DNA from: Dysidea avara
Taxonomy: Eukaryota > Porifera > Demospongiae > Dictyoceratida > Dysideidae
Length of the DNA: 64,000 nt
Direction: 5' to 3'
Assembly (NCBI RefSeq): GCF_963678975.1
Contig: NC_089272.1
Span: 3,158,359 to 3,222,358 of the forward strand
Below, one piece after another: positions 34,887-46,091 of this stretch (position 1 is the first letter of the stretch; every line of letters begins with the position of its first letter). The translations under genes were made by a program, and so were the position numbers. Below the pieces are notes generated by a model. The model was given only the letters and a program-made list of their open reading frames with translations, made no database searches and was not told the DNA's origin.

Positions 34887-36252
34887 CCATGGCGGAGTTC
34901 AAGTGAGCGCAATGCTCAAGATGAGGGTATCTAACACACTTGAAGAAACTGCAGCAGTCTGCCGAAGAACTACTATCCACCCCTCAGCAACGACAACGTG
35001 GTTGCTCTAAGAGATTTACATGAACAACTTCAGCGTAAGCAAGACCTTATTACAGCGTTAGATGCAAAGATTCTAGAAGCCACTAAAGGTGATGATGAAA
35101 TCTTAGCTGAAGTCTTACAAGCTGAAGAAACAACCTCTTCTATATCAAGTGCTAAGACAAGGATAATCAGCCGTCTGAAATCTACAACTTCAACAGAAGC
35201 AACCGCTACTTCCAGCAAAGTTACATCACCCCCACCCATCATAGAGCACCACGTTGAACACACATGTGACCCACCTCCCCAAGCTGGACCTTCCACAATT
35301 CTCAGGCAGTCCCCTCAACTGGCAGCCCTTTTGGGATTGCTTCCAAGCTGCAGTGGACACAAACAGATCACTAACAGGAGTACAGAAACTAAGCTACCTA
35401 CGTGCTCAAGTTCGGGGAGAAGCATCAAGAATTATAGCTGGATTTCAGCTCACCAATGCTAGTTATGCTGACTCTGTTCAACTGTTAAAGGACCGCTTTG
35501 GCCAACCCTATAAGCAAATAGATGCCCACATGCAGGCACTCATCGATCTTCCTGGCCCGACCAATTCACTTTCTAGTACTCGTGAATTCTGTGATGCTAC
35601 TGAGAGCCATATCCGCAGTCTTTCAGCACTTGGCAAGACAGAAGATACTTATGGCAGTTTATTGGTCCCCTTAATCTTAGGCAAGCTTCCAGGGAAGATT
35701 AAGTAGAACCTGGCCAGGTCCCATGGCAAGAGAGAGTGGACTATCAATGAACTACGTATTGCCATTCATGACGAGCTCTATATTTTAGAGATAGGATCAC
35801 AACAGACAGAATTTCACACCTCATCACAACCTACAGCTTCGTTTTTTTCAAGTACAAGCAAGCCAACACACCAGCCCAAAGGGAGAACGCAGTGTCCATT
35901 TTGTAATGGACCACATTCTGCTTCACTGTGTGAAATGATCAAGGACCCCAAACAGCGGTCTGACGTTGTATGCCAAGAAAGACTGTGCTTTAATTGTTTG
36001 GGGCACCACAAAGCATCATCATGTAACTATAAACACAGATGCCACCACTGCAGGAGAAAACACCATACTAGCTTGTGTACTTATGGTCAGCAACCACCAA
36101 CCCCTACCAATCTGCAGCATACTGCAACGACAAATGTCACACAACAAACTGAATACGGAAGTGCAAATTCAGGACCAGCCACCTTACAACCTGTCCCTCC
36201 ACAACCTATCACTCCTACAACCACAAATCAAGCCAACACTAGTTCATTGTTG
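34887..36252 (+). pseudogene. BEL/Pao gag, broken
   Basis: A start-like ATG at 34889 meets a stop after five codons. The N-terminal coiled-coil part (LRDLHEQLQRKQDLITALDA) is in the frame beginning 34998. Near 35270 the coding switches frame to LPQFSGSPLNWQPFWDCFQA and the region typical of Pao gag (VQKLSYLRAQVRGEA, LLKDRFGQ), and at 35704-35706 a TAG interrupts it. The same frame then resumes to 36252 with three Cys/His knuckle clusters (CPFCNGPHSASLC, CFNCLGHHKASSC, CHHCRRKHHTSLC), which in this family bind RNA. So there are at least two frame changes and one stop. Protease and pol are absent: the segment ends where the reverse-strand Gypsy element begins. Confidence 0.8.
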
Positions 36253-36337
36253 TAACACGTGCACGATAGTATCAAATGAATAAGAATACACGTGCAACCT
36301 ATAGTACAATCACGTGATCAACTACATATATGTTACA
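36251..36337 (-). repeat. Possible short LTR remnant at the 3' end of the Gypsy element
   Basis: The 87-bp block starts TGTAACAC and ends ATGTTACA on the plus strand, i.e. TGTAACA...TGTTACA on the minus strand. On the minus strand it directly follows a purine-rich AAGGGAGA, as a 3' LTR follows its polypurine tract. It is very short for an LTR and the 5' partner is missing, so the call is tentative. Confidence 0.3.
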
Positions 36338-36448
36338 TCTCCCTTGTTACAAAAAGGAGTGTGGTTATTGGTACAATTGCTAAATAATAATTACAGTGCT
36401 CAAATCAAACAAAGTGATAAATTGTGCAGTGTATGTATAAAGGTCCAG

Positions 36449-39391
36449 TTATGGAAATTGATCGGCATACCGCACTGGAGTCTTAATGGTTCTTTGTGAG
36501 CGTCGTAGTGTTGGTTCTGTAGCCAGTGCGGCAGGTGGCTGGAGTTCATATGCTCTAGGGGATTCGACCACTGGTTCACTTGTATCACATTCATATTCTT
36601 GGTCATCTAAGAAATCATCAACACTTGTGTCAGTATTAACAGGGGATGCCAATTTTCTCAAATCTTTTCTGTTCCTTCAGTAGTGTTGTCCCTGCGGTGT
36701 TATAATATTGTAAGAGCGAGGGCCATTTTCATTTATTCCGGTGACCTTGGCAGGTTTCCATTTGCCATCTTTTGCTGACACAAGTATTGAATCGCCAGTT
36801 TTTAGATGTTTCAGTGGCTTTGCATGTTGATTATAGTAAAATTTTTGCTTTCGTTGACGTTGGATAAGTTCTTTCTGCACTGTAGTTGGATTAATTGTTC
36901 TAGGCTGTAATAAGGTACCTGCAGTGGGTACAAGTGTTTTTGTCCGCCTTCCCATTAGGCGTTGGACAGGTGAACCAATGGCATCAGACCAGGGAGTGTT
37001 TCTGTACTCCAATAATGCTAATTGTAAATCTTTTCCGTCATGTACAGCTTTCTTCATTAGTCTTTTGACAATTTGCACAGCCTTCTCAGCCATTCCATTC
37101 GATTGGGGGTGATATGGGCTGGAGGTGTGATGATTAAACTGATATTGTTGGGTAAAGCATCGAAATGTATGACTAGAGAATTGTGGTCCATTATCTGTAA
37201 TCAGGACATCAGGTATTCCATGTCTGGAAAACTGTGACCTACAGATTGCTATTACTTGATTGGCTGTCATGCTAGTAAGTTCGTCTACTTCAACATATCC
37301 GGAGTAGTAGTCTGCCAAAACAAGAAATTGCTTCTTTTGTAGCTCGAAAATATCAGCACCGACTTTTGCCCATGGGCGGTCTTGTACACTGTGCGGAAGT
37401 AAAGGTTCTTTTGAGTTGCATATTTGGTATGTGGTACAAATAGCACAAGATGAGATGATGTTTTCAATTTGTGATGACATTCCTGGCCAGTACAAGACAT
37501 CTCTAGCTCGTCTTTTGCATTTTTCTATGCCCAAATGGGAACTGTGAATTAGTTTGAGCATTGCTGGTTGCATTGCTTTTGGGATAATTATCTTTTCACC
37601 TTTAAAAAGAACTCCATCATTAAAAGATATTTGGTCACGGAATGTCCAAAATGGCAAACACTGGGCTGGCACTTTTGATCTGTCATCTGGCCATCCATCT
37701 GTACAGAGTTGCATCAAGTGTTGTAAAACTGGGTCGAACCAAGTCTCTGTTTGCAATAGGTGTAGTTTGTCATCTGAAATAGGTATTGTAGTGAGTACAT
37801 TTACCTCAAATTCAAAGGAAGTACAACTGTCGGTTGGTTCTGTCATGTATGCCCTTGACAAAGTGTCTGCAATTACTAGTTGCTTTCCAGGACGGTATAC
37901 TAGATTGATTGGGTACTTTTGTATTGACATAATCATTTTTTGAAGTCTGGCCGGAGCTTGGTAAAGTGGCTTTCTTAAGATGGCTTCCAAGGGCTTGTGA
38001 TCTGTCTCTACCTCAATGACGGATATCCCATATACGTAGTCATGAAATTTATTGCAGCCAAATACAATGGCGAGCATTTCCTTCTCGATTTGAGCATAGT
38101 TTTGTTGACATGTCGTGAGAGCTTTAGACGCATAGGCGATGGGGTGATTATCTTGTAACAAAACAGCTCCTGAACTGGCATCAACAGATAATTTAATAGG
38201 TCTTTTGGGATTAAAATATTTGAGGACAGGAGTTTTGGTTATCAACTCTTTCAACAATGTGAAACTCTTTTGTTGTTCAGTTTGCCACTGCCATTCTACA
38301 TTCTTCTCCAAAAGGGCTCGAAGTGGTGAAGCTACATGAGATAAATTTGGAATGAATTTACCTAAGTAGGTTAACATACCTAGAAATCTTTGTAGATCTT
38401 CTCTGCTTTCAGGGCAGGGCATGTCTATCACAGTTCTGGTTTTCTTCGGGTCAGGCTTCAGTCCGTCTTTACTGAGGATATGTCCGATGTAGCTAATTTC
38501 ATTCAGTTTTAGTTGGCATTTACTCTTGTTTAGCTTGAGGTTTCGCTGTCTCACTCTTTCCAAAACTTTTTTCAAACGTTTGTCATGCTGTTCATCAGTT
38601 TCTCCCCATATGAGTAGGTCGGCAACAACAACTTCTACTCCGTTGATGTCCTGAAACATGTCTGACATGATCCTTTGAAAAATGTCCTGGGATGATGATA
38701 GTCCAAAGGGGAGGCGCTTAAACATGTACCATCCAAAAGGTGTGTTAAATGTGCACAACTTGGCACTGGATGGGTCTAGCTTCACTTGCCAAAATCTAGA
38801 GCTGGCATCTAGGACTGAGAATACTTTGGCATTTGGCATTCTAGTGACAATTTCTTCGATTGTGCTCATTGGGTAAGGTTCACGCTTTATGGCTTTATTC
38901 AGGTCACGTGGGTCTATGCAAAATCTTAGGCTGCCATTAGGTTTCACAATAGTGACCATGCTATTTACCCAGTCTGTGGCTTCTTCAACTTTTTCAATTA
39001 CATCTAGCTCTTCCATTCGGTTTAATTCTGCTTGGATCTTGGGCCGCAAAGTGACTGGAACTCGTCTAGGCATGTGAACAACTGGTTGGCAAGTTTTGTC
39101 TACTTTGATGTGATAGTCAGTGTTGCTTATGGAACCCAATCCTTCAAACACGTCACTGTAAGAGTCCAGGAAATCAGTATCATTGTTGTTGATGGCATCC
39201 AGGCGTTGCACTAGGTTCATTTCCACACATGTCTCCAAACCTAAAATGTTTGGAACTTCTTGGTCGATAACTTCAAAGTCGACAACATAAAGATTTCTTT
39301 TGTGTTCACATTTCATGGTAACTCTGCCACATGCATTGAGGCGTTCACCACCAAATGCAACAAGTCTTGCATGTGATTGTTGTAGTGGCAT
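36449..39391 (-). pseudogene. Gypsy retrotransposon pol: end of protease, RT, RNase H, integrase (inactivated)
   Basis: The reverse-strand frame runs from 39391 to a TGA at 36677-36679 and continues in the same frame to 36449, so the TGA looks like a premature stop. Order: protease tail (VAFGGERLNACG, IDQEVPNILGLE); RT with FSVLDASSRFWQVKLD and, where the YxDD box should be, VVVADLLIWGE, with Ala (codon 38621-38623) at a catalytic Asp position; RNase H with LSVDASSGAVLLQ (shorter than usual), KEMLAIV and TDHKPLE; integrase zinc finger H-x4-H..C-x2-C; catalytic D, D, then 35 residues and E (DNGPQF to GMAEKA). The first 49 residues of the longest frame, 39392-39538, belong to an inserted transposon, not to Gypsy. 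Confidence 0.9.
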
Positions 39392-40196
39392 CATAGATAT
39401 TAGAGAGAAGGGATAGGCAACCGAGCGCGCGCCGTGTATATCTACCATTGATTGTGGTTGAAGCACTCCTCGGTATTGATTAAATCCATGCGGACAGGAT
39501 GGCAGTTTGTGGTTTAGTTGTCTTACAGTTGATTTCAACCACCTTGTGGTATTTTAGTTGATATACAAGACTTTTAATGCTTCTGGCTTCTGTTGTTTAA
39601 TCGTCTTGGGTGGTTTTCATCGCCATTTACGATTTTGATCATCAATGGGTACCTCCGTTTTTTGTCTACCTGTTACGAAGAACAGAAGTCTAGTTCCACT
39701 GGGGAAATAGTGCTGAAGTCTTCGCAATACTTTGAAGTTTTGCACAGTACCACTGAAAGATGTTTCGCGCATAACAGCGTTTGTGTTGAAGTTGATAAAT
39801 CATGGAGTAGTATTTTAAAGAACCAAGATGAGACTGCCAAAGGGCGTTAATCAAGCGGAATAATAAAATAAAGTACACCATGCAAAACTATGTTACTTTA
39901 GGGTTATTGTGGCATTGTTTGCCAGTTGAAAGTGAACTTACCATGAACACAACAGGTACACAAAAAAATCGTGTTGACTGAGATTAAAATGATTGATGGC
40001 GGCAAAAACTCAAAACAAGACTTACAATAGGAGTTTGCCTAGTACTTGTAAAACATAAAGAGATTGTCATGAAATACTCCACGCCCGTAGAAAGTAGTCC
40101 AGAACAGAAGACACCATTTTGGCCTCATAAATTCACCAACGGCGGAGTGTTTCAGGGTGCGCGCTAGTTTCTAATCCCTACACTCTAATATCTATG
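39392..40196. mobile_element. DNA transposon (805 bp) inserted in the Gypsy protease, 7-bp target duplication
   Basis: The ends CATAGATATTAGAG and CTCTAATATCTATG are inverted repeats, imperfectly extended to about 40 bp (AGGGAT, then CxxGCGCGC). GTGGCAT flanks both sides exactly (39385-39391 and 40197-40203). Removing the insert would bring the two halves of the protease reading together, which confirms the boundaries. No transposase is recognisable inside; the 85-codon frame at 39593-39850 has no family resemblance. A 32-bp element with the same termini is at 54286-54317. Confidence 0.9.
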
Positions 40197-40203
40197 GTGG
40201 CAT

Positions 40204-40343
40204 TGAGCTGAGTTGGTGGTATCGTCTCTTGGAAATAATGTTACACTGTGCACCTGTGTCGATTTTGAAAGAGGTTCTTTGATGGTTTACTAGGATGGAC
40301 ACTTTCCAGTCTGGTGTTTTAGTGGTTGTACATTGTACCATGC
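40204..40343 (-). pseudogene. Gypsy protease N-terminal part, cut by the 805-bp insertion
   Basis: The reverse strand reads FKIDTGAQCNIIS, the D-T-G-A active-site loop of a retropepsin, and stops being Gypsy-like at the GTGGCAT insertion site. The rest of the protease is at 39391 and below. The upstream join to gag requires a frame change near 40365, which may be either a mutation or the normal gag-pol shift. Confidence 0.75.
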
Positions 40344-41007
40344 CTATAAAGAGGTCGTCGGGAGTGTCAGATCCATCATGTGCAACACTGTGGACTTTGC
40401 GGTGTTACTTTGTAAGCGGGCGACTTCTGCAAACTTTGGAAAATGATTCTTCCGCCCACAGTTGTAGCACTCCATGCCATAGGCTGGGCAATTCTGGTGA
40501 CATTGGTGTTGAGTACCACATTTGTCACATTGGGTTCTTCGTGGCTTGGCTGTACGTCGTTTTTGAACAGTGAAGAGTTCTTGATCAACTGACTCTTTAT
40601 TAGTGGCACATGAACTAAGGGTTTTAAGTTGACTTGTTGTTGCTTCGTTTGCTCTACAAATATCCAATGCCTTTTGTAGGGTTAACTCACTGTCTTTAAG
40701 CAATCTTGCGCGAGTTCTGTCACAAATAATTCCACATACGATGCGGTCACGAATTAAGCTGTCCTTTACATTGGCAAATTCACACGTCTGTGCCTTCTTT
40801 TTTTAAGTCTGTCACGTATTGGTCAATACTTTCTCTGACTTGTTTATTCTGTGTGTTAAATTTGTGCCTTTCCGAGGTGACATTTTTACGCGGGTTACAG
40901 TATCCGTCGAACTTCTCTGTTATTTTGTCTACTTTGCTTTTATCGTCGTCACTTTCCCAAGTAAAAGTATTGTAAACCTCGAGTGCTTCAGTTCCTGCCA
41001 CGTGAAG
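40344..41007 (-). pseudogene. Gypsy gag, C-terminal part (5' truncated)
   Basis: The reverse strand carries HVAGTEALEVYNTFTW near 40,960-41,001, typical of the middle of Gypsy-type gag, then a matrix/capsid-like stretch in that frame to about 40,790. A frame change follows at a run of A/T, and the rest (LTLQKALDICRANEA, then the zinc knuckles CDKCGTQHQCHQNCPAYGMEC and CYNCGRKNHF) is in the frame of 40344-40703. The gag N-terminus, leader and 5' LTR are missing: the sequence stops at a palindromic element beginning 41008. Confidence 0.75.
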
Positions 41008-41151
41008 GAATGTGGCCGTTATAGTTATACAACGGCCACAAGTGCTCTGCCTGATATAAATGCACGAGCCTGAGGGCCGTCAGGCCCGAAGGCAAGTGCG
41101 TTTATACAGGCAGAGCACGAGTGCACGTTGTATAACTGTTATGTACCATTC
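41008..41151. mobile_element. Small foldback element at the truncated 5' end of Gypsy
   Basis: GAATGTGGCCGTTATAGTTA..CAAGTGCTCTGCCTG is mirrored by CAGGCAGAGCACGAGTGCAC..TATAACTGTTATGTACCATTC. The centre itself folds (CCTGAGGGCCGTCAGGCCC). 144 bp, no coding. Gypsy gag homology ends at its left edge and is not resumed on the right. Confidence 0.7.
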
Positions 41152-41355
41152 ACCTAATTGGTGGGGAGAGTCTCACAAGACAGCTGTAACACTTATAAAG
41201 GCCAGGTTTCTAACATCGATTGTGGGTAACCAAGCCTGACGTTGCGATGACGTTCCCCCTGCAGTACTGCAGCCACCTGAGATATTGAAAGCTAGTACGC
41301 TATGGGTTTTATCACTAACCTGCATTCGCTGTTCCACTCTCATCATGTAGTGCTC

Positions 41356-41594
41356 ACACTGCTTGAAGTATCTTAGTTTACTAGAGTGGTATATCCCCAG
41401 TATATGGAACAGTTAATTGTTTGTTATTTTAGTAGTTTTTCAGTAAACCCGCATTCACTGATGTTTTACTGAGAGTTTAAAACTTAGTAAAATAATTATG
41501 TTCCATATACTTAAGTTTACTGACACTTTACTATCAGTATAACTACAGTAAGGCATCTTAACAAATTAGTAAACTAAGAACCTTCAAGCAGTGT
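41356..41594. mobile_element. MITE, 239 bp, foldback type
   Basis: The left ACACTGCTTGAAGTATCTTA is mirrored by the right TTAGTAAACTAAGAACCTTC plus AAGCAGTGT. A second inverted pair inside is TATATGGAAC..TATTTTAGTA against AGTAAAATAATTATGTTCCATATA-type sequence. No coding. Confidence 0.65.
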
Positions 41595-42084
41595 CAGCAT
41601 GCCAGCCATATAGACTAAGCACCAGACTAATAATCGCCAATGATTCTCTCGAGCGAAAAAAATCAGCTAAATAGACGGTTTAAGTAAACAAAACCTAACT
41701 ACTAAACGATACTAGTCTAATTCTTACTATTCACTCTGGCTAAACTCGAATCTGGTAGCATGACAAAACTGGTTACCACAATCGAACGTAAAGGTTAGTA
41801 TTATTTAGAATATATTTGTTTTATTGAGTCATTGTCGAAGTGGACTACAGTTTAATCTGGGCTAAGATGGCACCAGACTAGTAAGGTGTATAAGTACGTT
41901 TATATATATGTAGACTAGAGTTGTGGCCACCCGCGTTGGCTTTTTTGATCGCCATTGGCTGCTTGTAAACATTATACGTATTGGTGACGTTATGGCCCAC
42001 AATCGACCTTTACATGTCAGGCTATAAAAGAATTTGAGTGATCTGTGTAGTGTTTTTCCACCTATTAGGTGAGGTGTCGTAGTG

Positions 42085-42285
42085 GTCTTCGCCACCGGCA
42101 CTTGTGCTATGCTGCACAAAACCGCAGCCAGTGCAATATCTGTATATTGCACTGCGGTCGGTTCATTATAACTTATAATGCACTCGTTGTGGTCTACAAA
42201 ACCGCAACCAGTGCGTTATAAGTTATAATGCACTCGCTGCGGTCTGCAGCAGTGCAATATACAAATTATGGCACTGGCGGTGCCT
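42085..42285. repeat. Cluster of nested inverted repeats built from TATAATGCACTCG/CAGTGCAATAT units
   Basis: AACCGCAGCCAGTGCAATAT and ATATTGCACTGCGGTCGGTT form one hairpin; TTATAACTTATAATGCACTC and its partner CAGTGCGTTATAAGTTATAA form another. AAAACCGCA occurs three times. It is probably a compound MITE. Confidence 0.6.
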
Positions 42286-42464
42286 TTGAACTTCCCACGC
42301 AGAGTGGTACATTTAACAATTATTGCATTTGAAATTTCATACTAATCACTATACCTAAAACAGGAATGCTAAACTGATGAAATACTAATCAAAATCCAAA
42401 CTGACACAATTACATGTATTATTAATGCACAAACCAATCAAAACTTTATTTATATATAATTATA

Positions 42465-42725
42465 TATGTGACCGGATTTGGGAAAAGGTACCTTTTCACA
42501 CATTTGACATACCAGCAAACGAAATATCATAATGGCTGCCTCCTTTCACTTATCAACTTTCTTTATATATCAAAATGTAGCCAACTAATGTAGGTTTAAT
42601 CAAGAAAAATTGCAACCAAATGTAAGCATTGATACAAAATTAAAGTTATGAAGTTTCAAAGTTCAAAAAATGGGTCAAATTTTATGTGTGATAAAAGTAC
42701 CTTTTCGCAAATCCAGTCAGATATA
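42465..42725. mobile_element. MITE of the GTGACxGGATTTG family, about 260 bp
   Basis: Left end ATGTGACCGGATTTGGGAAA and right end TTTCGCAAATCCAGTCAGAT, with AAGGTACCTTTTC inside both. It belongs with 51829-52064 and with part of the arms of palindromic element 2. Confidence 0.7.
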
Positions 42726-43903
42726 TATACTGGGTAATATTTGAATGGCTAAAAAAGCCCAATACTCTGTATACTATGTACGTATATGATAAACAACGTA
42801 ACAGCACAGTTAACCAGTACATAAACATTTGTTCAATTGCAGCCACACCATAATCAGCAGCGCCTTAATGTGCATGTAGTCTATAAAGTAAGTATATGGT
42901 ACTCTTCAACGACAAAGTTAAATATGAATGCCGAGAGACTATAATATATATGAAGTTCTATGTTATATCACAAAACCTACTAAATTATTTTAATGCCAAC
43001 TGTTTAAATAGTAAGGTATTCAAACTGAAGCAAAACATAGAAACTTATAGTGAGCTAATCAGAACAAAAATTAGAAGTTAATTAGCTATGTTTATCATTA
43101 CAAAAACTAAAAGAAAAATAAGGTGGATCATTTATACACACTTAAACTACCTTTCTGCATCCTTCTATCTCAGTTTCATCATTATGACTCCACGAAAATG
43201 ACTTGAAAGAGCAGTCCTTAATATAATTCAGTGAAAAAACAAGCACCAACACATGCAACCTTGCTGTTTTGAGTTAATATTTGGAAACTGCAAAAATGGA
43301 AACCAGTAATGGGAAAATATTAGATATGGTCCAAGCTTCATATAAATGTATCCAAGAGTGAATTTCACTTAAAAATCACTTCGTTACCTTTTTACAAGAT
43401 CACATTGTAAACATTATAGGTCTCAACCACATGCAACTGAGCCATACAGTACGTACTTCATAGACTCTCTGAGTAATAAAAGCCATGCATTATGGTAGCC
43501 ATGCATGCAGGTCCCAAACATATCTCTAAGGTGTACTTCATGACTTGATTAATTAGAATGACTCCTTAGTGACTATGTAAAATATGTAAGATCAAGGAAA
43601 TTTACAGCATACTTTACCTTATAATTACAGTAGGTAAATGTCATTTTTCATCTTTTGATTTATGCTTTGCTCCAGTCATAGTTACACTGTACATTAACAA
43701 GTCAATAACAGAATGTGCTATGTACAACGTGGTAGTTGTACAGTACAATAGGAGCTTTGTCTGTATGCAAGTGAAACGTAGGGTAGTATAAAAATGTCAA
43801 ATTGCAAAGAAAAATAAGGAGATACTGTAACTTTAAGTACCTAGCTTTCTTAAGACCTGCAAAATGACACGCTGACTGTTGAAGTGATAATATATAGAGT
43901 GGG
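42726..43903. other. Interval with no recognised feature
   Basis: AT-rich, scattered stops in all frames, no family resemblance and no clear inverted or tandem repeats. Confidence 0.5.
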
Positions 43904-43913
43904 ACTTGCAACC

Positions 43914-44262
43914 AGAGGTGTGCGATGACTAATTTAGACATATCTCGATATTTCCTTTGAACTTATCTCAATTATTTAACATATCTCGATAACTGAAACA
44001 ATTATTTATTTTAGTAAACTGCCAATATTGTAGTAACCAGTAAAGTGAGCAAATTGCAATTTGAAGACTTGAAAAATGTTAGTCTTAACACTGTTCACAA
44101 GTGGTAGGAGAGTAAGAGCCCCCAGGAGGTGCCTATACCATCAGGTATACAAATAATTTACAGAAATTTACTATTATCTAAATTAATAAACCTATCATCC
44201 TTATCTTGATAAGTCTTATGATATCTCGATAATCGAATATATCTAGATAATCGCACACCTCT
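43914..44262. mobile_element. hAT-like MITE, 349 bp, with 8-bp target duplication
   Basis: Termini AGAGGTGTGCGAT and ATCGCACACCTCT. ACTTGCAA is found on both flanks (43904-43911 and 44263-44270), with two extra bases cc on the left. ATATCTCGAT repeats line both subterminal regions. An 8-bp duplication and (C)AGAGGTG ends fit hAT. Confidence 0.75.
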
Positions 44263-44270
44263 ACTTGCAA

Positions 44271-46084
44271 TGTGGTCTTAGTAAAAAGGTGGACTTTTAA
44301 ATGTGGTCACTGAGTGAACATTTACTCTAGAGTTTTGACCATGTCTAAGACTAGTTCATTATACCTTTCCATTTTTAATCTTTTCCATTGCTTGTTTCCA
44401 TTTCCACTGCTTCCAATTACCCATATTAAATGCAGCTCTTCTGAAAAACAACAAACATAGAAATTACTCAATATCCAAGATTTCTTGTTGCTCTCTCACC
44501 ACTGTTGGTATGGCCACTCCAAACAAATTCTTTGTTTCCCATTCACCGCCCACATCTGGTTACTGTTAGCTCAAATATTCTATTATTCCGTATTCTTCCA
44601 TTATTTTCTGGTTATTCTTGCATACTGTACAGGCTCAGTAAAAGTGATCCTGTAACATAATAGCGTAATTTCAGTGTGCTATCAAGCTTCAAGCCAGCAT
44701 AAATTCACATTTGTGTTAATTTTGTAACTAAAAAGGAAGGTACAAGCTTAAGCATGCCTTTTATTTTCAGCTTTTAATGGTTATGCAAGGTAAGTAATGG
44801 CTTTAAAAGCTACCAATCTTATAATGGAATAATGGAAATGGCCTGCCCACCCACATGCAAACATGCCTGTGTCCAAGATGGGAAACAGAGAATTTATTAC
44901 AGTATATGTACTATAATCAAAGTTGTGCAGTTGGCTATATGTAGTTGACTAAATACCTCAAAATTTGATCTTGAGAGAAGCCTTTAGAATAGAAGAGCTG
45001 GCGGTAATGGTACACCCATCCACCACACTATTAGAAACCTTGAAACTAAATGTGCTATTATAATTAACACCATAGTTCGTTGTTTTGTGAATTGCAATGT
45101 TTTTATTTTCACCTTCTATAGATGATTATATCTTGGTAGCATTGTTTACTTTTTGTAGCTATTCACCTTTTCGAAAATAGCTATGCAGACCTTTCTTTAT
45201 ATTACCTAGCTACATATTAACAAGTTGAAACTGTGCTAGCTTCTGTACTTCTAAAAATCAAGCACCCATGCAGTTAACATCTACCATCCCTCTCTAGCTA
45301 AATAGGCAACTAGTCAATTAATAGCTAGATAATTAGACTAGATTTTGGTTTGTAAGTTAATATTGTAATTTAATGTATCTCATAATTCATGAATTATTTG
45401 GCAATTGCACTTCTATGTACTGCTACAGTATAACACAAATTACATATAGAAGGATAGTGTGTCTATCATGTTGTACTTAAAGAAAGCACACAGCTGCCTT
45501 TAACTTTTGTTCATGACACTTAAAATGTAGTGTACGGTGATTATGTGGTGTGTCAGCTGATTACGACCTTGTCCTAGCTTGAAAACTGACTGTAAAATGG
45601 CTCCTCGGTAATCCTTCAAGGCTGTATCCAGGCTTTATTATGTCATTGATTGAAAATTGTTGCTTTAAAAAAATACAGGTAACTAACGTTGCCAGCCTAT
45701 GTCAATTTTAAATCAGCTAAATTCAAATATCATTTTGATGTTTAAGTGCCACAGTATGGATTAGAGGTTATTTGGAGCTTGAAATATCTTTTCCTGTATA
45801 CAATGCAGTATTTGCTTCAAACCATACAAATTGTATTGGAAATATAATAGTTTTATTAATTAAACTGACAGGTGTAACACTACAAAAACGGATCGGATTT
45901 ACGTATATTTCCTTGTTTCTGGAAACTCATGGAAAGATGATCTTTCAAAGCCCTCTAACTTTCCATATATTTTACATTGCACAGTAAACATAATTAAAGT
46001 TGTTAAGTATTTAAATGTATGCAATGGAAGTTATTTAGCTAAGAATTTAATACTGGTGAATGTGTGCACCACTGAATGAGGCTG
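44271..46084. other. Interval with no recognised feature
   Basis: No coding resemblance or repeat structure found. One 71-codon open frame (45772-45987) has no support. Confidence 0.5.
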
Positions 46085-46091
46085 ACTATGG

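Noticed and set aside
35030-35296. Reverse-strand 88-codon frame
   Set aside because: Shadow of BEL/Pao gag on the plus strand.
36924-39214. Plus-strand open frames across the Gypsy pol
   Set aside because: All are antisense shadows of the strongly supported reverse-strand pol.
39392-39538. First 49 residues of the longest reverse-strand frame as part of Gypsy protease
   Set aside because: They lie inside the 805-bp transposon, left of its GTGGCAT duplication; the true continuation is at 40204 and above.
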